DNA of 11,932 bases, taken from the NCBI GenBank assembly GCA_937892225.1, contig CALAUH010000101.1:1-11932 (forward strand). Direction: 5' to 3'. A program made the position numbers and the translations under genes. The notes under the pieces are model-generated. The model saw only the letters and a program-made list of their open reading frames with translations. It was not told where the DNA came from and did no database searches. Source of the DNA: an uncultured Treponema sp. (lineage in GTDB: Bacteria > Spirochaetota > Spirochaetia > Treponematales > Treponemataceae). Shown here in pieces: positions 8,301-11,932 of the stretch (position 1 is the first letter of the stretch; every line of letters starts with the position of its first letter).

Positions 8301-10722
8301 CAATATTAATATTTCCATTTACTGTAAAAATTGAAAGTTTTAATGTTTGATTTCCATTATCAATATTTAAATCTTTGCTTACAGTAGAAGCATTAAAAGT
8401 TCCTAAAGTTGTATTTGCACCATCCGAAAAAATCAAATATGCATAACTAGTTCCCATTGGTGCATTAGAACATCCGCCTGTGTATTCAACTATAGAATCA
8501 GCTCCATTTGAAATTGTAGCAACAATATCTTGAGAACCAGCTAGAATTACCTGACCATTATTTGTAATAGTGTTTGCAGTAACATTAAAAACAGCAAAAT
8601 CTATTTTTGTATTTTCATTAACTGTTAAAGATTTTACATTAACAGCGGCAGAAAGTATCGGATAATAAGAACTTGTATCAACAATTATTACAGTAGAAGA
8701 ACCATTATTATCTGGCGCTGCCCCTAATGATGTCTGATTTTCTTCATAACACCAGTTTCCAGAATCAGTCCATAACGAACTGCTTGCACCATACCAGTAA
8801 AATGCTTTCTGGAAAATATTTAATGTACTTCCTGAAACACCTTCTGTAACATAGAAAGGATTCCAATCCTTATAAATTGTATTAACAGAATTTGCATATG
8901 ATATTTTTGTATATTCAAAAGCAGCATTATTTTTACCAACATCCAGATTCCACTTATCAGTACCACCATTATTAGTCAAAATATTATTATTTGCCAAAGT
9001 ACCAGTACATGTAAATGTTCCAGTTATTTCCTGTGTTGTTCCTGAAGCAAATTTAAAAGTATTACCTTCTCCTGTAATTGATAAAGTACCATATGTACCA
9101 TCCCCTTTTATTACAAAAGAAGCATCAGTTCCAGAACAAGAAAAATTATCAGCGGTCACAGATGAATTAAAATTAAAATTTGCATTATCTGCTGATGAAG
9201 AAAAAGTATCAGTTACTTCTACAATTGAATTAAAAGTTGCTGTATTACAAGATGCAATATTAAAATTTTCAGAAATCACATCTGAACTAAAAGTAAGTGC
9301 AGAACAAGATGTAATATTAAAATCTTTAAAAGTTACAATATCAGTACTATCATTGCCAAAAAGTATTGTAGGACATGAATTTGTTATATTAAAAGTTGAT
9401 GTACTTTGCACAGTATCTTTAAATTGGATTTGATTACAAGTAGCAACCGTAAAATCAGTAAAATATGAAGGACCATTAAAAGCAATATTTGTACATGCTG
9501 TTATAGCAAAATCTGTAATAGTTGCAGTGTCATCAAAAGTAAGTTTAGTACAAGAACCAGTTAAATTTGAAATTGATGTTTCATTATAAAATTCAATATC
9601 ATTTCCAGCTGTAATAATTAAAGTATCTGTCTGTACTTCATCATAAAAAGAAAGCATGTCACAGTTGTCTATTTTTACTAAAGCAGCTTTTAATTTATTA
9701 TTTATACTTATTTCACAATCATTTCGATTAATATAAATTTCTGAATATGTCGTATTTTGATTTGCAATAAAACATACATCAGCTCTTCCAGTTATTAAAG
9801 GATCCGGATTTTCTATAATCGAAATTTTTATATCAGTTGAAAAATCACCTTTATCTTCAAAATATGGAATATTTGAATCTGAATCAATGATTTTTAAATC
9901 AGCTGATGATGATGTAGTTATTGAGCCTGATTCTTCATTAGTTAATAATTCATATAAATTAAAATCACTATCTATAACTAAAATACCAGAATTATCAAAT
10001 TCACCATAATCATCAAATGTTCCACTGTTATTAAATGTTGCTGTTTCTTCATTACTAAAAATACCAGTTGTTATATCATTTGATATTCTTGAATTTAAGA
10101 ATGTTCCTGTATTATTTACTGTGTCTGTATTATTAAATGTACCCGTATTATTAAACACATTTGTACAATTATAAATTCCTGTATTATTAAAAATACCTTT
10201 ATTATTAAAAATACCTTTATTATAATTTCCAGTTCCTGTATCTAATAAACCTGCATCTGAAATTGAACCTGTATTATTGAATGTACCATTATTTGTAAAA
10301 GTTCCACCAATTACAAAGTTTTTATTACAAATAAAAGTACCATTATTTGTTAATCCATTAACGGTACTTATTTCACAATTTTCATCTATTGTAAAAGAAG
10401 CTCCTTCTTCTATTTGAACTTCTACAAATTTCATCGGATATCCACCATTCCCACGAAAAACAGGATATGGATTACCATTATCTAATCTATTAATAATTAA
10501 TGTTACAGTATTATCATCTGGAACAAAAACACCAGTTGGAAGAGCAGGTGTAATATCCCAGTTATCATTATTCATTGAATTATCATCACCAGTTGCACCA
10601 GTCCATACATATGTATATGTTTGTCCAAATAAATTTATTGTAAAAAATAAAGCGACTGTTAAAACTGCTAAAATTTTTTTTGAGGAAATTAAACTATTTT
10701 TTAAATTACTAAAAGCTTTCAT
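2365..10722 (-). CDS. giant exported beta-solenoid repeat protein with FlgD-like C-terminal domain
   Basis: A 2785-residue Asn/Thr/Ser-rich protein. A signal peptide is evident: KK at 15-16, hydrophobic core at about 17-32, probable cleavage near LFG|QT (33/34). Next come a W...NW module (W40, W55), a hexapeptide solenoid (about 117-250), 19-residue rungs with aligned cysteines (about 330-575), a second W...NW module (W643, W657), and a long beta-helix-like region to about 1740. The C-terminal third contains Ig-like or SbsA-like segments introduced by DKTGPVLVSV (about 1895), DIYAPEIVKYHS (about 2097) and DRTPPNFDIVV (about 2314). Residues about 2705-2785 resemble the FlgD Ig-like domain and type IX sorting domains (TWDGRNGKG, VARGIYFIR, ending VMVIKK). 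A weak Shine-Dalgarno AGAGA sits 8 bases before the ATG. It is probably a surface adhesin or envelope structural protein; that role is inferred. No catalytic motif was seen. The stop overlaps the PilZ gene start. Confidence 0.9.
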   Translation of the reverse strand: MKAFSNLKNSLISSKKILAVLTVALFFTINLFGQTYTYVWTGATGDDNSMNNDNWDITPALPTGVFVPDDNTVTLIINRLDNGNPYPVFRGNGGYPMKFVEVQIEEGASFTIDENCEISTVNGLTNNGTFICNKNFVIGGTFTNNGTFNNTGSISDAGLLDTGTGNYNKGIFNNKGIFNNTGIYNCTNVFNNTGTFNNTDTVNNTGTFLNSRISNDITTGIFSNEETATFNNSGTFDDYGEFDNSGILVIDSDFNLYELLTNEESGSITTSSSADLKIIDSDSNIPYFEDKGDFSTDIKISIIENPDPLITGRADVCFIANQNTTYSEIYINRNDCEISINNKLKAALVKIDNCDMLSFYDEVQTDTLIITAGNDIEFYNETSISNLTGSCTKLTFDDTATITDFAITACTNIAFNGPSYFTDFTVATCNQIQFKDTVQSTSTFNITNSCPTILFGNDSTDIVTFKDFNITSCSALTFSSDVISENFNIASCNTATFNSIVEVTDTFSSSADNANFNFNSSVTADNFSCSGTDASFVIKGDGTYGTLSITGEGNTFKFASGTTQEITGTFTCTGTLANNNILTNNGGTDKWNLDVGKNNAAFEYTKISYANSVNTIYKDWNPFYVTEGVSGSTLNIFQKAFYWYGASSSLWTDSGNWCYEENQTSLGAAPDNNGSSTVIIVDTSSYYPILSAAVNVKSLTVNENTKIDFAVFNVTANTITNNGQVILAGSQDIVATISNGADSIVEYTGGCSNAPMGTSYAYLIFSDGANTTLGTFNASTVSKDLNIDNGNQTLKLSIFTVNGNINIGTSTTRAGNITLISNDTLNFNDVYCNSLAVTSTIALNGNIDATDSVTFSSMFTINTDVTVDASLFKVASLSGGDGKSLNVNCDFTASGVIQNIADLSVTGIFTDSSNIQNIASLTVNGITNFSGSSISTTGSQSYNDVFNYSGSNNTLSLLTSASTITTNGLESTGTKNLNIQDSNFIENGTISGFQDVTINQILSNDLSVEISNATGINNWIFTGTADNNISFIANPSLIINNFTVDKNGTLSLENDFNQSSGSTFIVTSGTVNVGTTIFKASELNVASGAQFIQTGDNGTNEQSCAAITNSGDIIWDSGENGGTLLIKGNVTGENITYNHKNVIFDNNISISGIFWDLTINPGVTLTNSREIVVRRNLTVEDTGNYIHSGNPLILGSNNAAYPSAATGNFTDENSTKCNLGNVTVQASGITKTAVTDLQFNNLTLAAGTTLESDECLYLTGNFTDTGTLQGDYNLTFNGSTTQTANVNPSTEYKTITFKGNMGLTIRGNIVVDNFIEESVSGAIDFKNSVEVKNDSLFNTTDTVLFGSSGTGNIINFTKDLVHTAGVTILFGNLTADGISLDVLQLQNSVEITSGNSILCSEISASTNNATINAVNSITCGDLTCNDLIVTAVTTILSGNLTCNDCWIHSNFETVTNPVIITARNISLYDDAAFDTNITVKNTGLFYLEDGKNISFNRSFTQDIDSTGDFMLGGSFTGNESALIRKDVYIFGNNAGNINFGADNNLVIENNLFIAAAQNRTVNIHHNVTAKNILLYSGKLNVQNSLASTQDIILLGPSYSEKDTLTTIDGEYKYNQTRSNGASPNLTFAAYSKFPLHHLENGSTNQGGDLLPGVLAPKGSATFGNAANLSAGNNLYINGITLSSTTNGQTWYIDIPRNDGNGSTFAEAYFTNVKDCTVRCKNNNSDDGSIAQIPAEECTDNGNNKNWDFANLEITDAYTVRDNVLYVEFNKSIRNINGELINLLSEFKLNDNGTEKPYYKAYKDIDCQTEIVSGQNIEKIDGKVFVYLYSSIPWNTDATGTSAGSASSTDRNGNHKNVIPYIKLSRATTDHHWCIQDKFGKRSKHYVDTNKYTLVGDKTGPVLVSVRTGQEAHTPYPGSASTNPQKKYDAHNFIEFKYSEPVDFDTDITNGAENIQVRDDFGIITENVNSSYNGPLTFAGLGTVENGNVYTKTANSDDKYVNSLYRKDVYSIRISIAGYVNGSVNNKHKWTGYIEKAVLPSGNITLPVNSSLRTNSKIKDSAGNAQEYLAYKQDLSPVTENTLSVNSGTSASDSTYGKWDIYAPEIVKYHSPGHSTEDSNYEVNAFGAATTVDHLEVHIVDNYSGFQIEGSSDKYTWISSLGWCTTQDGYLTTNVLSLISGGEAADVCGGSRPFAAGKTGGGIRYCTYYNQYDKFSYKVVTDGVPGAEKPFTNITFGASRDMYVGNTANNNEIKDDVDNLYFSLTIQSEDISANYEFAQEFEFSYCGQTDDSVYNTSFITDLAGNRLGKAEYKSSIDRTPPNFDIVVTPVGSNKMYILFIKELRLNNNIIYEGSNIPESFEEIIPYCFEIGKITGSSWQNSSDLQIDTSVHAKYLKNQSNSEFTGIELTLNRNVTLDDVENLYIRLKNAGTVNGNTYEESSKDINTGVLGSKVTFIQDNQKNYMRMYTAHAISDFAVNVVLPDYAYNTDYVDEQGNLIQEGLYETDSFAVHSWGKDQGNFGTLRANHPILLNVQVTDGNDNTNIPPLIKMYISNKPDSYSVSTQYNLDIGANKRIWFPDAFENISKIANTNYSVLNGVRNDAADITKGLYFDIPESIYSTWSAGNQVSFIFKLMNSETEDIQINSVPYLIDKNNYDLSSSTKRNLFALRLENSDPTSFDLWSFKLKDIALQRGGVSILNNVIDPTNLEKTVLKLNMPTEGRVNIMVMTLDGSIITYLNKDNLSAGEHIFTWDGRNGKGTPVARGIYFIRVVGNGMDETRKVMVIKK
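9000..9730 (-). repeat. about twelve 19-residue rungs with an aligned cysteine in the giant protein
   Basis: Residues about 330-575 divide into units of usually 19 residues (range about 19-24) with the pattern N-I-x-S/A/T-C-x-x-h-x-F followed by a variable half ending in an aromatic. Successive examples are AITACTNIAF, TVATCNQIQF, NITNSCPTILF, NITSCSALTF and NIASCNTATF. The series starts around C354 (VKIDNCDMLSF) and fades out near C572 (TFTCTG). The period suits one coil of a right-handed parallel beta-helix, placing the cysteines in one stack. Spacing between consecutive cysteines is 19, 19, 21, 23 and 19 in the best part. Confidence 0.75.
9975..10372 (-). repeat. hexapeptide-repeat region inside the giant protein
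   Basis: Residues about 117-250 are built from six-residue units of the pattern x-F-N-N-T/S-G. The clearest run is GIFNNK, GIFNNT, GIYNCT, NVFNNT, GTFNNT, DTVNNT. One aromatic or aliphatic residue per unit followed by an Asn pair suggests a narrow solenoid with an Asn ladder, but it does not fit the classical left-handed hexapeptide consensus well. The DNA is correspondingly repetitive, rich in ATTATTAAA-type triplets on the plus strand. Confidence 0.75.
10183..10218. repeat. two exact 18-bp tandem copies
   Basis: The plus-strand unit ATTATTAAAAATACCTTT occurs at 10183-10200 and again, identically, at 10201-10218. It encodes two consecutive hexapeptide units of the giant protein, so it is in frame. 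It is a likely slippage site through which the solenoid could gain or lose units without a frameshift. Confidence 0.85.
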
Positions 10723-10794
10723 ATACTATATCTCTAATCTAATTATCGGTAAAAAACAAGCAGCAATTTATAAAATTATTTTCCCACATCATTT

Positions 10795-10822
10795 ATTTTA
10801 CAATAAAATATACATTTAGCAA
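10795..10822 (-). promoter_or_regulatory. candidate sigma-70 promoter for the giant-protein gene cluster
   Basis: Reading the minus strand, TTGCTA (10822-10817) and TAAAAT (10800-10795) are separated by 16 bases, placing a start site near 10788 and leaving a leader of about 65 bases. The surrounding DNA is very AT-rich, so chance matches are easy. This is the best candidate I see upstream of the first gene of the five-gene run. Confidence 0.4.
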
Positions 10823-10834
10823 AATTTAATCATC

Positions 10835-10863
10835 TTTTCACTATTTGCTTTTTATTCTATAAT
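10835..10863 (+). promoter_or_regulatory. candidate sigma-70 promoter for the leuS leader
   Basis: TTTTCA (10835-10840) and a perfect TATAAT (10858-10863) are separated by 17 bases, predicting a start near 10870, a few bases before copy 1 of the duplicated leader. It lies back to back with the candidate promoter of the opposite cluster (the -35 elements are 12 bases apart). I see no comparable promoter between the internal terminator and the leuS start. Confidence 0.55.
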
Positions 10864-10876
10864 ATTTGCATATTTA

Positions 10877-10991
10877 TTAGTATACAAATGCGGCATCCTT
10901 GCCGCTCTTATATGGCAAAATTTTTGCCATAAATATATTTTAGGAGTACAAATTATGTCAAAATATCCTTTCGAATCAATTGAGCCAAAAT
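10877..10991 (+). repeat. duplicated leuS leader, copy 1 (115 bp)
   Basis: This 115-bp segment is identical to 11066-11180 except at 10984 (G here, A at 11173). It contains both leader hairpins, the AGGAG ribosome binding site and the first 12 leuS codons. It ends where the reading frame meets TAG (10991-10993), while copy 2 continues into leuS. The single mismatch is synonymous (GAG/GAA, Glu10). Near-identity of non-coding as well as coding bases points to a recent duplication, gene conversion or an assembly error. Confidence 0.97.
10890..10931 (+). promoter_or_regulatory. paired hairpins in leader copy 1
   Basis: GCGGCA (10890-10895) pairs with TGCCGC (10900-10905) around a TCCT loop. After five bases, TATGGCAAAA (10911-10920) pairs with TTTTGCCATA (10922-10931) around a single central T, making an almost perfect palindrome. 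The pair ends about 10 bases before the AGGAG motif. It could be an RNA structure or a DNA operator. Confidence 0.7.
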
Positions 10992-10993
10992 AG
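10955..10993 (+). pseudogene. 12-codon leuS start copy (leader ORF or truncated leuS fragment)
   Basis: ATG at 10955-10957, preceded by AGGAG with an 8-base spacer, opens a 12-codon frame MSKYPFESIEPK that stops at TAG (10991-10993). The peptide is identical to the first 12 residues of LeuRS encoded from 11144. Its ribosome binding site is as good as that of leuS, so it is probably translated if transcribed. It contains no Leu codon, so it does not look like a classical leucine attenuation peptide. It is either a truncated duplicate or a recruited leader ORF. Confidence 0.7.
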
Positions 10994-10996
10994 GTC

Positions 10997-11023
10997 GCTC
11001 ATTTTACTTCCTGTAAAACGAGC
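10997..11023 (+). promoter_or_regulatory. hairpin after the leader ORF
   Basis: GCTCATTTTAC (10997-11007) and GTAAAACGAGC (11013-11023) form an 11-pair stem with one A-C mismatch and a TTCCT loop. It begins four bases after the leader ORF stop and ends five bases before the terminator stem. There is no T-run directly after it, so by itself it is not a terminator; it could be a pause hairpin. Confidence 0.65.
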
Positions 11024-11027
11024 TTAC

Positions 11028-11063
11028 CTGGTTTCTGCTTTGCATAAACCAGCAATTTTTTTT
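11028..11063 (+). terminator. intrinsic terminator between leader copy 1 and leuS
   Basis: CTGGTTT (11028-11034) pairs with AAACCAG (11046-11052). Inside, TGC (11036-11038) pairs with GCA (11042-11044) around TTT, after one C-T mismatch. The stem is followed by CAA and eight T residues (11056-11063). This is a textbook Rho-independent terminator in the plus orientation, about 80 bases before the leuS start codon. Transcripts from the promoter at 10835-10863 that stop here would be about 190 nt long. Confidence 0.85.
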
Positions 11064-11078
11064 AGTTAGTATACAAAT

Positions 11079-11120
11079 GCGGCATCCTTGCCGCTCTTAT
11101 ATGGCAAAATTTTTGCCATA
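11079..11120 (+). promoter_or_regulatory. paired hairpins in the leuS 5' leader (copy 2)
   Basis: GCGGCA/TGCCGC (11079-11084 with 11089-11094) and TATGGCAAAA/TTTTGCCATA (11100-11109 with 11111-11120) repeat the structures of copy 1. Here the second hairpin has a competing partner: bases 11105-11119 are perfectly complementary to 11179-11193 inside leuS. No T-box signature or specifier-like structure is visible, so this is not a recognisable tRNA-sensing leader. Confidence 0.7.
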
Positions 11121-11130
11121 AATATATTTT

Positions 11131-11135
11131 AGGAG
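11131..11135 (+). promoter_or_regulatory. leuS ribosome binding site
   Basis: AGGAG lies 8 bases before the ATG at 11144-11146. It is the strongest Shine-Dalgarno sequence in the window and fixes the leuS start; the identical site in copy 1 (10942-10946) serves the 12-codon ORF. Confidence 0.9.
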
Positions 11136-11143
11136 TACAAATT

Positions 11144-11932
11144 ATGTCAAAATATCCTTTCGAATCAATTGAACCAAAATGGCAAAAATTTTGGGACACA
11201 AACAAAACTTTCAAAGTAACAGAAGATGAAAAGTTCCCAAAAGATAAACGCATGTATGTATTGGACATGTTCCCTTACCCTTCTGCTGCCGGATTACACG
11301 TTGGACACCCAGAAGGCTACACTGCAACAGATATTTATTGCCGTTACCTACGTATGAATGGATATAACGTACTTCACCCAATGGGATACGATGCTTTTGG
11401 TCTTCCAGCAGAAAACTATGCTATTAAAACTGGAACTCATCCAAAAACAACAACAAATGCAAATATTGAACACTTTACACAGCAGATTAAATCTCTCGGT
11501 TTTAGTTACGACTGGGACCGCTGCGTTTCTACTTGTGAACCTGAATATTATAAATGGACACAGTGGATTTTCCTCCAGCTCTACAAAAAAGGATTGGCAT
11601 ACGAAGCAGAAACTCCAATCAACTGGTGTCCTTCTTGTATGACAGGTCTTGCAAACGAGGAAGTTAAAGACGGAAAATGTGACCGCTGTGGTGCAGAAGT
11701 TACTCACAAAACAATCCGTCAGTGGATTTTGAAAATTACTGAATATGCAGACCGTCTTGATGGAGACCTTGATACTTTGGATTGGCCAGAATCTGTAAAA
11801 CTTATGCAGCATAACTGGATTGGAAAATCTACAGGTGCCGAAGTTACATTTACAGTAGCAGACAAAGATGGAAAACCAACTGATAATAAGCTTACAGTAT
11901 ATACAACTCGCTGTGATACATTGTTCGGAGCA
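11144..11932 (+). CDS. leuS: leucyl-tRNA synthetase, N-terminal part
   Basis: The frame is open from the ATG at 11144 to the window edge (263 codons), so the gene is truncated on the right. It encodes the N-terminal third of a class Ia bacterial LeuRS, which charges tRNA-Leu with leucine in the cytoplasm. Visible landmarks are the family opening EPKWQKFWD (10-18), MFPYPSAAGLHVGHPEGY with the HIGH-type signature HVGH (52-55), GYDAFGLPAEN (81-91), a zinc-binding insertion with C162, C165, C179 and C182, and the start of the CP1 editing domain (HNWIGKSTGAEV at 223-234; TTRCDTLFGA at 254-263, with Cys where Pro is common). The KMSKS loop and anticodon-binding domain lie outside the window. Codon choice is less AT-biased than in the minus-strand genes, as expected for a highly expressed gene. 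The leader upstream is duplicated and contains a terminator. Confidence 0.97.
   Translation, partial: MSKYPFESIEPKWQKFWDTNKTFKVTEDEKFPKDKRMYVLDMFPYPSAAGLHVGHPEGYTATDIYCRYLRMNGYNVLHPMGYDAFGLPAENYAIKTGTHPKTTTNANIEHFTQQIKSLGFSYDWDRCVSTCEPEYYKWTQWIFLQLYKKGLAYEAETPINWCPSCMTGLANEEVKDGKCDRCGAEVTHKTIRQWILKITEYADRLDGDLDTLDWPESVKLMQHNWIGKSTGAEVTFTVADKDGKPTDNKLTVYTTRCDTLFGA

Larger units (their letters stand above)
11066..11180 (+). repeat. duplicated leuS leader, copy 2 (115 bp)
   Basis: This copy lies exactly 189 bases downstream of copy 1 and reads into the intact leuS frame. It carries the same hairpins (11079-11094 and 11100-11120), the ribosome binding site at 11131-11135 and leuS codons 1-12. 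It begins directly after the terminator T-run and has no recognisable promoter of its own. Confidence 0.97.

Noticed and set aside
9975..10372. CRISPR array or non-coding satellite
   Set aside because: The repetition is in frame, has a 6-residue protein period with variable units and no separate spacers, and lies within one open frame.
10870..11143. T-box or other known tRNA-sensing leader before leuS
   Set aside because: No conserved T-box sequence, no specifier-loop architecture and no Leu codons in the leader ORF; only simple hairpins and one terminator are present.
10877..11180. Insertion sequence or transposon between the leader copies
   Set aside because: The 74 bases between the copies (10992-11065) hold only a hairpin and a terminator. 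There is no transposase and no terminal inverted repeat with a short target duplication, so the direct repeats are far too long to be target site duplications.
11062..11268. 68-codon minus-strand frame across the leuS start
   Set aside because: It covers the leuS leader hairpins and first codons in antisense, has no ribosome binding site, and its product resembles nothing known.
11348..11812. 154-codon open frame on the minus strand
   Set aside because: It lies entirely antisense to leuS, whose frame has clear LeuRS motifs; the antisense translation is Cys/Phe-rich with no family features.

Overview
The window looks like a chromosomal segment of a low-GC spirochaete, most likely a gut or rumen Treponema. 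This is a judgement from base composition, gene content and protein style (very large Asn/Thr/Ser-rich secreted protein, single-domain PilZ protein, FtsJ-type rRNA methyltransferases, bacterial LeuRS), not from a database search.

Positions 1-10722 are read entirely on the minus strand as one tightly packed run of five genes. In transcription order they are: a 2785-residue exported repeat protein; a 120-residue PilZ domain protein (4-base ATGA overlap); an RlmM-like 2'-O-methyltransferase (1-base gap); RlmE, the 23S rRNA Um2552 methyltransferase (35-base gap); and a membrane-anchored protein of unknown function, cut by the left window edge (4-base ATGA overlap). The spacing suggests one transcript with translational coupling, so a giant surface protein, a probable c-di-GMP receptor and two rRNA-modifying enzymes may be co-expressed.

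The giant protein has a signal peptide, a hexapeptide-repeat solenoid, a run of about twelve 19-residue rungs many of which carry a cysteine at the same place, a second W...NW module followed by a long beta-helix-like region, several bacterial Ig-like segments, and a C-terminal FlgD-like/T9SS-sorting-like domain.

Positions 10723-11143 are a 421-base divergent intergenic region. Two candidate promoters sit back to back. Towards leuS (plus strand, cut by the right edge) there is an unusual leader: a 115-bp sequence containing two hairpins, the leuS ribosome binding site and the first 12 leuS codons is present twice (one mismatch in 115). The first copy ends in a stop codon and is followed by a hairpin and a strong intrinsic terminator before the second, functional copy begins. 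The only promoter I can see lies upstream of copy 1, so leuS mRNA apparently has to read through the terminator. In addition, one arm of the copy-2 leader hairpin is perfectly complementary over 15 bases to leuS codons 12-17, exactly the part that copy 1 lacks. This duplicated leader is the most interesting item in the window. It may be an attenuator or decoy, a source of a short sRNA, a recent duplication scar, or an assembly artefact.
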